Positions 21,718-31,479 of a stretch of DNA of 64,000 nucleotides are shown in pieces. Every line of letters begins with the position of its first letter. The stretch's first letter is position 1. A program made the position numbers and the translations under genes. Below the pieces are notes generated by a model. The model saw only the letters and a program-made list of their open reading frames with translations, did not search any database and was not told the origin of the DNA. Source of the DNA: Asterella californica (taxonomy: Eukaryota > Streptophyta > Marchantiopsida > Marchantiales > Aytoniaceae); the NCBI GenBank assembly GCA_036924285.1, contig JAYKYS010000002.1, forward strand, positions 38,362,501 through 38,426,500. Reading direction: 5' to 3'.

Positions 21718-23052
21718 GCGGTGTATCTGGTGAGATGATATCAATCATCCGCGCAGAGATTGCAAGGAGTTCAGTGATATCTTACAGCAAGGGGTGATCT
21801 TCTAGAAGGATGGGAAGATAGCGTTAAGGGATACTGGTGCACTTCTTCAGACCAACTTTGGTAGAGGAGGGATGAAGAAGTTGGTTGAGGACCACCTATC
21901 AGCGCAAGCAGTTGCAACCGTGGAAGCTGGAACTTATGACACAAGGGTTGAGGATCAAGCTGAGACGAGTTTCAACAAGGAGGTTGAGCCAAGTGGATTG
22001 TGGTCATCTGCCATCTCCATTAAACAAAAAGAGAAGATGGCACGTGAGACATTGTTGAGGACAGCTGCTACAATCAGAAGGGATATTGGATGGGAGGATC
22101 CGATAGAAGCTCTATCGGTGCATGCTTACATCGCCAAGAACCAACACGAAGCATTGTTGGAAGAAGAGAAGACAAGATTTAGAGGATGCAGGGGAAGGAA
22201 CTTCTTCCAAGAGACAGACTCGAGGAGAGAAGGTTCGTCAAGAGCTTCGAGATGCAGGAGCTCAAGATCTACCGATGGATGATACTCCTTCTCCATTGAA
22301 GGAGAGAGTGAAGGAATCTCAAAAGAAGAATGGTAAGCCGGCTGCATACAAGCTCCAATCGGATATCGAGGCGTCAACAGACTTGAAGGGAGTCTTGGAA
22401 GATCGCATTCTGAATGCGAAGGTGGAGTTTACCTTGAGAGAAGTGTTGGGCATCGCTAAGCGCGAGTTTCATGATGTCATCATCGATATCATCAAACGGA
22501 AGCGACAGATTACGGGTGAGATTGGTTTATCGCATGCTTTGGATACTAAGATGTCTGTGGATGAGGAGAGAGAGCTTGCAAAGTGCAGTGTCTATTCTCC
22601 ATAGGAAGAAAGAGATCGAATGGGTGCATTTTGAAGATGAAGAGGAGGATGGGAAGCAGAGCTCAAGTCATTATAGCCACAGTCACTGGGCTCGAGCTAC
22701 GACGGAGACGTTGGTGAGGATTGGAGACTTGGATGAGCCGGTGGTTGCTCTGATCGATCATGGATCAGAAATCAACATCATGTCGAAGGAGTTGTACAAG
22801 AGGAAGAAGTGACCGATTGACACAGAGCATGGATGTGTCATAGGAGCAGCCAACAACACAAGAGGAGACTTGTATGGAGCTTGTCCACATCAGAGTGCGC
22901 ATAGGTGATGTTGCTATCGAGCAAAACTTCTTTGTTCAAGAAGCAACATCATAGCAACTCGGATGAAGACAAAGGTACTGGAGGACGGATCTGCTTATGC
23001 TTGGATCCGAAGTCAAGATGAGAAGAGAGCGGTACAGTTTCTGACTGTACCG
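21718..23052 (+). pseudogene. gag-protease fragment of A7
   Basis: The homology starts inside the CCHC knuckle (the last His and Cys remain) and continues through TNFGRGGMKKL, DIEASTDLKG, the coiled REVLGIAKREFHDVIIDIIKRKR segment and the protease-like ALIDHGSEINIMS (Asp-His-Gly codons 22756-22764) to VQFLTVP. Numerous frameshifts and stops (for example in-frame stops at 21734 and 21802, and a TGA at 22810). The same gag segment is in A6 (37615-38747) and ends like A1 (1-177). Confidence 0.75.
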
Positions 23053-23053
23053 T

Positions 23054-23084
23054 TGTCGTGTCGTGGATCGGCTCCTACCTGAAA
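23054..23084 (+). repeat. 31-bp family A LTR-start filler
   Basis: TGTCGTGTCGTGGATCGGCT and the following bases to 23084 match the first 31 bases of the family A LTR (3721, 28126) with a few changes. The piece lies between protease and RT remnants, where no LTR belongs. The right join, AAAAGTTCATCC, may be microhomology-mediated. Confidence 0.7.
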
Positions 23085-23391
23085 AGTTCATCCAAGACAT
23101 GCAACCGGTGAACGCAATAACAATCAGAAATGCTGGGGTGGGACCGATTGTGGATGAGTTTGCTGAAGCGTTTGCAAGGAGAGCGATTTACTCAATGAGA
23201 GATCTTTACTCAAGGTATGATCAGTTTCAACTAGCGGAGGAGAGTTGAAGCTTCACGACAATGAGAACATCTTTGGGGTTTGTTAGAATGTGTACCTTAC
23301 CACAAGGAGCTACCAACTCGGTAGCACACATGATGAACGGGATGAATCGAGTCCTAAGAGACTTCATCCCTGAAAAGACGATACCGTTCTT
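23085..23391 (+). pseudogene. RT fragment of A7
   Basis: Encodes FIQDMQPVNAITIRNAGVGP, then the DLYSRYDQFQLAEES segment and, after a TGA at 23246-23248 (Arg in A1), the stretch up to the base before the catalytic Asp pair. It is about 95 percent identical by eye to A1 1014-1320. The catalytic DD is lost at the 23392 junction. Confidence 0.8.
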
Positions 23392-23848
23392 TGTCGTGCG
23401 CATACACATCGCTACACAACATACATCGCTGTAAGAGGTACACCACACATACACATACATATGGACGATGTCATACACATACACAAGTGTATCACAATCT
23501 GAACAGAGAAATTACCATCTCCAACACGAAGAGAATCCGGATTATACTCAACTAGGCTATCCACCATAGCCTGGAGCTTGAAGGCTCAACTCAAAGAACT
23601 TAGGCCTCCAAGCCCTACCTGCGAAGTATACCCCTAGTGGGCTCTCCCACCAACTCGTCCTAACGGCACTAACGGCCTTACCGGGATGCGTCACTTCGCA
23701 CTCGGTCAACCTAGCCGGGGTGCCAAACTGACGTGACAGCTGTTGTGCGCATACACATCGCTACACAACATACATCGCTGTTAGAGGTACACCACACATA
23801 CACTAACACGTGGACGATGTCATACACATACACAAGTGTACCACAATC
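23392..23848. mobile_element. 108-bp direct repeats with 241-bp spacer (TRIM-like?)
   Basis: Positions 23392-23499 and 23741-23848 are near-identical direct repeats, both starting TGTYGTGCGCATACACATCG and ending near YCACAATC. The start resembles the TGTCGTG ends of families A and B. The non-coding spacer is GC-rich compared with its flanks. Size and layout fit a terminal-repeat retrotransposon in miniature, but I see no TGG-starting primer site after the first repeat and no polypurine tract before the second, so a simple duplication is also possible. Confidence 0.4.
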
Positions 23849-25170
23849 GTCCCCCTAACTGACGGTTAGGTCCCTCTAACTCCAGATAGCTCCATATCCC
23901 AACGTAATTAAATAAAGTTGTCTTTTAAATGACATTGATTGTTTATGACTACATGGTTGCCTAGCGTGTTATCTAGGACAGTTCAAACTAACCACAAACC
24001 TTGTTTTTTCTTTTTTTGTATTTCTCAATGGCTTATATTAGTAAATTGTCTATCTTTCTCCATACACCACTGTTTAGGTTCAGAAACTGATAAACCACAC
24101 TCTGTTTATGTTCCAAATATTGATAAAACATGTTTGTACTCCGTTCAAGAGCAGAGAAATGATGCCATTGTTGAGTCTCTGTATAGCAGGAACCTACATT
24201 ACAGCATGTACGTTAATTGTATATATACATAGTTAGAGAGATATATGTGGTTCGTGTTACTTGAACCTCATATGGGTCATGGTTTATTAGATAAACCATA
24301 ATTCTTGAGAGAATGGTTTATCAACCTATAAACCACCCACTTCAGATGTTTATGTAATAAGCAAAGAATTCTGGAAATATAAAGATTCATGTATTCACTA
24401 AATATGGACTTCTACAACTCTCTTGGACATCGGACATTTTTCATTATTCATTTTTTACTTTAAGACTGATGTTTTTTAACACATTTGGAAGTGAAAATTT
24501 TGACAATTCTTATTAGTCATTTGATGTTAGTTGCGAAAGGTGGATTAATTGAGAAGACTAGTTGGACTATCAAATACTGAACTGGAAATAAATATTATAT
24601 ATGTTTAATAATAGAAGATATAAATATATAAGATAGTAGGATAATAATCAAATATAGATCAGAATATATAATTTTATGTTATAAAAATTAAAAGTAATAA
24701 ATTAAAAATATATAAAATAATTCAAATATATTTTGAAGTAATAATATTTTAATATCATATTACATAATATTTTATATAACACAATAAATCATTCAAAATT
24801 ATATTTATGTTTGAGAATAATATTGGACTGAGAAAATTCTAAATAATACTAGTATAACATATCTTAGTCAATGTTTCAAAATTAATTTGTCAATGAAGTG
24901 TGCTAGGTCTTGCACACTTTGTATAAGAAAACAAAGAGGAAATATGAAAGTAAGTAAATGAGCTTTCTGTAGATTTAATAAATTATGTAATGGAACAAGA
25001 ATATGAGTAATTCATAAAAAATAAATTATATCCTTACATGTAGCCTAATAAATAATATCTGAAAAACCCAAAAAACTTATAGTTCTCCAAATTGACATAG
25101 ACTCACACCTTTACTTCTCTAAGAGTCTCTAGAAGCTTCAGTACTATCTCTCTAGCTATTAAACATATAT
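23849..25170. other. AT-rich intergenic DNA, no gene seen
   Basis: No supported coding sequence. Two copies of TGGTTTAT...ATAAACCA form small hairpins at 24280-24298 and 24315-24336. From 24560 to 25030 the sequence is very AT-rich. Confidence 0.6.
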
Positions 25171-25171
25171 A

Positions 25172-25267
25172 AGAGCAAAAGCAACTGTAAAAAGAATTAG
25201 AGATCAGATAGCATATATTAGATCTTTAGCTGAAATCTCTAATTCTTTTTACAGTTGCTTTTGCTCT
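25172..25267. repeat. Perfect 33-bp inverted repeat (hairpin)
   Basis: The arm 25172-25204 (AGAGCAAAAGCAACTGTAAA...) is perfectly complementary to 25235-25267, separated by a 30-base loop. No terminal duplications are obvious. It could be a miRNA-like precursor, a small foldback transposon or a recent snap-back duplication; the sequence alone does not decide. Confidence 0.85.
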
Positions 25268-25511
25268 CAACTGCCGATCATACACACATGCATTAGCATC
25301 AATCTAACATTCTCCTTCTAAATAAGAATTGAGGTCATTTTTCCAATTCTTACTTCTGTTGGTGCAATTGGTGTTTCTCTCCATGAGAAAAGCACATGTT
25401 GTACAATGCATCTGTCGCCACTATTACACTTGTACCTTGCTAAAATGTGGTGATCCGTTCTCACGATTGACATTTATAAGAGCTTTTGCTAACCAAACAC
25501 ATAATTGTATC

Positions 25512-25889
25512 TCAAAAGATTTGTTCTTCTCTTGATGTCGATGAAAGAAAAAAATCTCTCAGTGACATCAAGTCTAGAAATATCAGTGAGAGGAACAAAC
25601 CGCTATATTTCTTTTCTCTTGGATTATTGACAAGGATCTCATTTCTGCTCACCATCTCCTCTCTAAATTCTCTTGCCAAGATATCATCTCGTTGAATCGA
25701 CTCTTGTAATCTTATCATAGATGGTTTATATCTCATACCCCGATTCACACGAGATAAAAAATCATCTTCAAGTGTCTCTTGCTCCTGGTTTTTCATTCTG
25801 TTTTGATCAAGATAGCGATCTTCTTCCAGTATTCTCATCAATTTGGTTAGCCTTTCCATCTTGATCATTCTTATTTTCGAGATCGTCAA
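25512..25889 (-). CDS. Hypothetical 125-codon ORF
   Basis: A minus-strand open frame of 125 codons that starts MTISKIRMIKMERLTKLMRI. It is rich in Glu, Arg and Lys, with a predicted helical central part and a hydrophobic stretch (SGLFLSLIFLDLM) near the C-terminus. I recognise no domain, and no second exon or neighbouring partner is visible. Length alone does not prove coding in this AT-rich setting; it may be chance or a relic. Confidence 0.2.
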   Translation of the reverse strand: MTISKIRMIKMERLTKLMRILEEDRYLDQNRMKNQEQETLEDDFLSRVNRGMRYKPSMIRLQESIQRDDILAREFREEMVSRNEILVNNPREKKYSGLFLSLIFLDLMSLRDFFLSSTSREEQIF

Positions 25890-28120
25890 TAACGAATGTA
25901 ATTACAAGATAGTTGAGGATTTCATTCTACTTTGCATGCACATGTATCATACCTTTTGACTTCGATTCACTCATAGATAATGTGACAGAGAAATCAGTAT
26001 TTGTTGTGCGATCCACATGTTTCTAAAGAGATATGTCATACGTTGGAATCCACGGTGTCGTGTGACGTGCTTTCTTATCCGGGAATACACCGGATATCTG
26101 ACTGTGGAAGTACGTGATGCTATTTGTAACTCAGGACCAGCGGTCATCCAACCTCTTTCTGACCTTTAAGTACACTCTGAATCTAACACACTACGATATC
26201 CTCACGTCCTCTCGGCAAATCTCTCTCTCACTTAACTAGAGATAGAACCGAGATAACAACATGGGCAACCTGTTCCTGCCATCACCGCAGCACTCTTGGG
26301 TCTGCTGGTCATACTCCAGCATCACCACAAGAGAAATACCAGCACTCCTAACGGAAAAGAAACTAAGCGCAACGCTCGCACACAAATCCAAACCAAACCA
26401 ACTGGGCGTACAAACAGACATGCGAGTATGGAGAGGATCCAAACACAGATAATACTATCAAAAACTCTCCATACTCATGATCAAGTGCTCTGAAGCACTA
26501 GCAAAATCTCCAGGTCAATTTGTTCTTCAGAGGATCTTAAATATTGCACCTTTTTGGAGCAAAACCTCTCAACTTCACCTCGTTGTCACTCCTCAACCCT
26601 AACTCAGAATGAAATGAAACCAAGGTCAGTATGTAGCCTATAGAAATATTCTCTCTATTAAAGTATTACATACAGAGAGATCATCTTTGAGTTGATATCT
26701 ATGCCCTGTCAAAGTTCGCTGATCGAAACATTCATAACATTCATGATACTTTTTCGACAGAACTTTGTTGTTCGATTCCTCACAAACCACTTGACCAAAA
26801 CGGCTCAAACTTCTTAGGAAGCTAATTTGTCACTATCATTACCACTCTGTAAAATTTCACCAGCAGATCCTCAACCAAACTCTCAGAATGACCGAAGCTC
26901 TTACTGCCAATGACACAAGATGATATGCAGACCCTTGTGCACAAAAATAGTGATACCCTTATACTTAACAACCCAAATGGTCTGAAATGTCACAAGTAGG
27001 TAGGTGATTGTACCTTCTCAGATCCTGGAAGGTTTCGTAGCAAAATTTGACCCCAAACTCTCCATGTCGCTCTCAATGTTTCCTAATTACAGTCGCCTAC
27101 TCTCATAGCCTCTGATGTGAGACACCCAACTTCAACCCACCATGACTTTTTCACTCCGGCTTGGAATCGATTGATCTCAGAGTCCATCAGCAAGCCCATC
27201 TCAAGAGCTTTCCAGCAACAATCAATTCGTTTGCAGCAACCTCAAAGAACTCCCAGAAAGTGAAAAAGACCTCACGAAAATAAAATTGATCACAAATTTG
27301 ACCCCCGCAACTTCAATTGATCGAAATGTTCTCATCCGTGCTTCAAATCGAGCAACCATTGAGTCCACTGGTATCCTCGTCTCCCAAGCTTTCCAACCAT
27401 ATCCAACACTCTGCGAATATATCGAAGGAAGTGCCTCTAACCCTCAAAAACGTGAAAGAAACTTAGTGAAAGATGATTGATCAAACCTTCGATCAATGAG
27501 AAACAAGTTGACAAAAAGAGTTTTTACACAAAGAACGAATTTTTATCCAAGAGTGCCATTTGGGCCTCAAAGCTTAAATTGAACAAACTACAAACACATG
27601 TTGTTGACGATACTATTCGTCAAGAAACACGTAGACATGAAGGACAAACTACGCTTAATTTAGAGTCAGAATACCAACTCTAAAACAGTTGACAATAAAC
27701 AAAACTAAAAAAGGAACGAATGAGATTATTATCTGGTTGTAATAATCCTCTTCGAAATTCCTCACGACAAACTCTCGATGCGGCACCTTTGATCGACTGT
27801 AATAACGTATTTCGACCTAGGTGTTGAACGGAACTCTCGTTGGAAAGTTCAGATCCAATGGAGGATCCATACCACATATAACAAGATGTAGACAGTAAGG
27901 TCTCAAACAGCGTCGTACGTGACAATGAGAAGAATGATAAGGTCTGGAGTAGCCATCACTGCAATCATGAATGACTCTTCCCAATGAGCCATAAATACGC
28001 GAAAGTGATCTCACGGCAGACAATGGATCTTAGTGACAAATGGATGCGCAAGTGGAAGATTATGAGCACGAAAGGGCTCTCTCTTCATGCCTACCACTTG
28101 TACTGCCTCTTACTTCATCC
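25890..28120. other. Intergenic DNA, possible old LTR remnant
   Basis: No supported gene. GGTGTCGTGTGACGTGC at 26056 resembles the TGTCGTG start of the LTRs here, and the following 1.4 kb has LTR-like non-coding composition, but I found no matching end, tract or second copy. Only short unconvincing frames occur (for example 27286-27480). Confidence 0.3.
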
Positions 28121-28125
28121 AACGG

Positions 28126-28865
28126 TGTCGTGTCGTGGACCGGCTCCTACTTGAAATTCAAACTTCGATGCTTGTCGCTCCAAAGACACTCATGAGAAGA
28201 CAAGCTAGGCCCCAGCTTATGGATTTTTGACACAATTTTGGATCTCCACTTTCATCACATCAGTGGATACAGCTCCTTGTCCACACTCCATAGGCACTTC
28301 GTCTACTTTGTTTGGACGTCTAGTGGAGAAGTTACAAGACTCGAAAGATGGAGAAAGCAAGCTAGACTCCAACTTACAGGCTTTTGGCACCATTTCGGAT
28401 CTTCGCTTTCATCGCATCAGTGGATAGAGCTCCTTGTCAGCATTCCATAGGCACTTTGTCTACTTTGTTTGGACGTCTAGTGGAGAAGTTATAGGACTCG
28501 AAAGATGGAGAAAATAAGCTAAGCCCCAGCTTACGAGCTTTTGGCACAACTCCGGATCTTCACTTTTATCGCATAGATGGGTAGAGCTCATTGTCAGCTT
28601 TCTATGGGCATCATGTTTACTTTGTTTGGACATCTAGTGAAGAAGTTATGCGATTCGAAAGAAGGCAAAATCAAGCTAGACCCTAGTTACTTGCTGACTG
28701 GTTATTTGAGGCTTTAGGCGTTATATCAAAGACGCAAGGGGCCAGCTTCATTTATTCTGAGAGAACTTCGTACGTACAGATACTATGACAAGGGGGCAGC
28801 TTAGGGACTAGCTTGTGTCTGCGACTTGTCGGTGGATGGTTTGAGGATGTCGGAGGAAGTCTGAA
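28126..28865 (+). repeat. 5' LTR of A6, left part (split by element C)
   Basis: Starts TGTCGTGTCGTGGACCGG and follows the A1 LTR through the 157-bp repeats (unit starts near 28205, 28360, 28518, 28674) to the CGACTTGTCGGTGGATGG region at about 28840. Similarity fades by 28865. The LTR resumes at 35986. AACGG (28121-28125) precedes it and is a candidate target duplication. Confidence 0.8.
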
Positions 28866-29119
28866 CGATGTTTAGAGTTCAGTTCTATATTCGACAAAAG
28901 GAGATTATGAGAAAGCACATGGAGAGAACGTTGGGAGGAGAGAGAGCTAACGCGATGTTAGCAACGTTAGAACCTTTCGTGTATCCCGTAGTGATATATG
29001 ACGCGTTCGAAGTCATTCTTTACATCTTGTTCACTTAAAAAGGGTTTGAGGAGAGTTGAAAGAGGGTGCAACAAGAGTTGTAGAGAAAGGAGGAGAGAAA
29101 AGTTATTAGAGGAGATAAA

Positions 29120-29605
29120 TTTGTGAGTTTAGAAAATCTGCTCTCTGGAAAATTTGTACAGTCGCTGTCAACTTTTCTGTGAATTTTATTTTCATGTGAA
29201 ACTTTCCAGTGTTTTAGATTGGCTGATAACCTATCTAAGACAAAAGAAATCATAGGAAAAGGTGGTCTAGAGAGAGAGCAATGAATTTTCAAAGTTGAGG
29301 GGGTCTATTCGTGAGAGTTGAGGAATTCTGTTATCTGGAAAAAATTTACAGTCATTGTCAGATTTTCTGTGAATTTTATTTTCCTGAGAAACTTTCCAGT
29401 GTTTTAGAGTGGCTTATAATCTATCCAGGACAAAAGAAATCATGAGAAGATGAGGTTTGAAGAGGGAGAAATAATTTTTCAAAGTGGAGGGGGTTGACAA
29501 CTATGAGGGAAGTGAAAATATACAAATTTCAGTTCTCTGAAAATTTGTACAGTCATCACCATCTCTTCTGATTAGGGAAGTTTCTGTTGAAACTTCATAA
29601 TTTAG
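29120..29605 (+). repeat. About 190-bp degenerate tandem repeat in the element C 5' region
   Basis: Two full units (about 29120-29308 and 29309-29497) and a partial third share CTGGAAAATTTGTACAGTC, TTTTCTGTGAATTTTATTTT, GAAACTTTCCAGTGTTTTAG and AAAGAAATCAT. Spacing of TCTGGAA (29144, 29334) is 190 bases. The array precedes the first ORF of element C and may be part of its leader. Confidence 0.8.
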
Positions 29606-29709
29606 TAGCTTGGAGGTTGAGCTACTAGAGATCACAAAAATCTTGGAGAGATCTCTTACCAACTAAGAGATATACGTTTCGGCATACAAGGAGGTCTTGA
29701 AGATACTTC

Positions 29710-30027
29710 ATGGGGAATCCAGTTCGAATGACGAGGTGGAAGAAGAGACGTTTAGGAGTTCGAACTGAGACGGAGAAGCCCAAGTTAAGTATAGATGAGT
29801 TAAGAACCCGCATCTATAGCACTTGGGGTGCCCTCTTTACCCTATACGAAGAAGCTTCCGCGACCATTGGCACAGATTTGAAGAAAGCCGAGTTTAAAGC
29901 ATCATTCACTGTGGAGGCCACGAATGCTCCTGATGAAGTAGAGTTGGATCCTTACAAGAGTGAGTTCAAGATGTCTGTTGTGATTAGTACAAACGATGGT
30001 GAGGAGGATCATATCTTCGATAGTTAA
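29710..30027 (+). CDS. Small ORF of element C, unknown function
   Basis: ATG-initiated ORF of 105 codons. The N-terminus is basic (MTRWKKRRLG), the middle contains a Trp/Tyr-rich helical segment (IYSTWGALFTLYEEA), and the C-terminus is acidic. I recognise no domain. It is the first ORF after the leader repeats and precedes the zinc-knuckle ORF by about 140 bases. It could be an element-encoded accessory protein or a relic of a longer gag N-terminus. Confidence 0.4.
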   Translation: MGNPVRMTRWKKRRLGVRTETEKPKLSIDELRTRIYSTWGALFTLYEEASATIGTDLKKAEFKASFTVEATNAPDEVELDPYKSEFKMSVVISTNDGEEDHIFDS

Positions 30028-30165
30028 TTTTAGATTAGATTTTATTTCGTGTATAGCATGTATAATACACGATTTCCAATATAAAGCTCGGAAGAGTTAA
30101 GAAAGTGAGGTAGAATTATTTTCCTCTATGATATTTTGTCCACTTAATGGTTGAGAAGGTGCAAC

Positions 30166-30642
30166 ATGAGTGGAAATTCAAAAGATTGGAAAGTTAGACT
30201 TAGAAACCTTCCTCAAGGTTTAGATGTCATAGTAAGTGTCGTAGAAAGTTCGAGAGAGATTATCGTCGAGTTTGAAAACCCTAGTACTAAACCTCAAGTA
30301 GAATCTCCGAGGAGAAGAGTAGAAACCGACTTGTGGTGTTATTTCTGTAGAGGGTTGGGACACAAAGTAGTGAATTGTCCAACTAGAATCAGAACCGAGA
30401 GAGCTAAAGGGAAGCGGGAGTTTACCGATTTAAGTCTTCGAGTGGGTCCATCGTCACCAGCGCCAATTCATCTTCTAGGCGAAGATCTTTGTCCAAGTTG
30501 TGGAGTGGGTGATCTATCCAGAGGACACAAGTGCGTCGATGTGGCCGCCCTACTTACGTCAGTAGTCGAGAAGTTGGACGAGACTCAAAGAGCTGAGACG
30601 GAGAAGTTGTCGACTTCAAAAGAGGACTCAGCTGAGTTGTGA
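30166..30642 (+). CDS. Zinc-knuckle ORF of element C
   Basis: ATG 30166 opens a frame of 158 codons. It carries a canonical retroviral CCHC knuckle, CYFCRGLGHKVVNC (30337-30378), and a second Cys/His cluster CPSCGVGDLSRGHKC about 45 residues later. The C-terminus is Glu/Lys-rich. Knuckles of this type bind nucleic acid and normally follow the capsid in Gag. Here the knuckle is in a separate ORF upstream of the capsid ORF, which itself lacks a knuckle. Confidence 0.6.
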   Translation: MSGNSKDWKVRLRNLPQGLDVIVSVVESSREIIVEFENPSTKPQVESPRRRVETDLWCYFCRGLGHKVVNCPTRIRTERAKGKREFTDLSLRVGPSSPAPIHLLGEDLCPSCGVGDLSRGHKCVDVAALLTSVVEKLDETQRAETEKLSTSKEDSAEL

Positions 30643-30855
30643 TGGAGATCGTCATTCGGATGGTGGAGAAGGCGGTGATGCGACTCAGGCTCATGATTAC
30701 CTTGGGAGAAGAGATGGCACAAGAGGTGTTGTTACAACCATTTCCTTTCATTTTACCTATGGTAGATTATTCGCGAATGGAATTGGTGATGTTCGTACTC
30801 TTTTAGCGAGTAGTTATTGCACAAAAATTAGAAGGGTAGAAAGAATAGTTACAAG

Positions 30856-31479
30856 ATGAGGAAGTTACCAGTGTTTCATGAGAAGGACAATGAAGATGTA
30901 GAACCATTTGTACAAGACTTCAAAAGGGGTTGCATCGGAAACAACGTGAGAAGGAAGGAAGAATGGGTGTTGTTACTGCCAGAGTTTTTAGAAGATTTTG
31001 CTCTTATGTGGTATGACGACCGAGTGAAGAGCAAGACACCTGGTGCAGTTGAGGACACATGGGAGACGTTGAGTAATGCACTCATCGAAGAATTTCTTCC
31101 AGAAGAGAGTTATGAGAAGCTCATGGTGGAGCTTACTCATTTGAAGCAACGGGACGACGAGAAAGTTCGGCAATATGCCGAAAGGGTGGATAAGTTGGAG
31201 CAACGGTTTCGGACGGTCCTACGGAAGGTGGTCGTGTCTGTGATGGGAGTTCAAACATTGATGTCCTTTCAAGTGTTAAAGGACTCTAGTTATGATTTGC
31301 TCCTAGGTAGGCCTTGGTTGAGAGCTGTGCGCACCACGGATAGGTGGCACAAGGGATACTTACGGATTGGGCCTAGAGATCATAGAGTGATAGTTCCTCT
31401 CTCGGGTGTTGGAGTTGTGACTTCTGACTTTGATAGACCCACTAGTGACTATTGGGAATCTGATACGGAGGATGATTAG
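30856..31479 (+). CDS. gag capsid ORF of element C with protease remnant
   Basis: ATG 30856 starts a 207-codon ORF. Residues about 1-115 match the retrotransposon capsid domain (VEPFVQDFKRGCIGNN, WYDDRVK, FLPEESYEKLM, VRQYAERVDKLEQRF). It then passes directly into SSYDLLLGRPWLRAV, the C-terminal part of a Gypsy aspartic protease. The knuckle and the protease Asp-Thr/Ser-Gly site that should lie between are absent, so an internal deletion near 31210-31235 is likely. The ORF ends in TAG 31477-31479, and the same frame is open straight into pol. Confidence 0.7.
   Translation: MRKLPVFHEKDNEDVEPFVQDFKRGCIGNNVRRKEEWVLLLPEFLEDFALMWYDDRVKSKTPGAVEDTWETLSNALIEEFLPEESYEKLMVELTHLKQRDDEKVRQYAERVDKLEQRFRTVLRKVVVSVMGVQTLMSFQVLKDSSYDLLLGRPWLRAVRTTDRWHKGYLRIGPRDHRVIVPLSGVGVVTSDFDRPTSDYWESDTEDD

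Larger units (their letters stand above)
21718..23391 (+). mobile_element. Element A7 (family A), gag-protease and RT fragments
   Basis: A family A copy reduced to two pieces: gag zinc knuckle to protease (21718-23052) and a piece of RT (23085-23391). Between them lies about 31 bases equal to the start of the family A LTR. The left end is cut by B3 and the right end by the direct-repeat unit at 23392. Confidence 0.8.

Noticed and set aside
23500..23740. GC-rich spacer as a possible 5S rRNA (Cassandra-type TRIM)
   Set aside because: No match to conserved 5S rRNA internal-control words could be seen.
26056..27480. Possible LTR starting GGTGTCGTGTGACG
   Set aside because: Only the start word matches; no end, polypurine tract, primer site or second copy was found.
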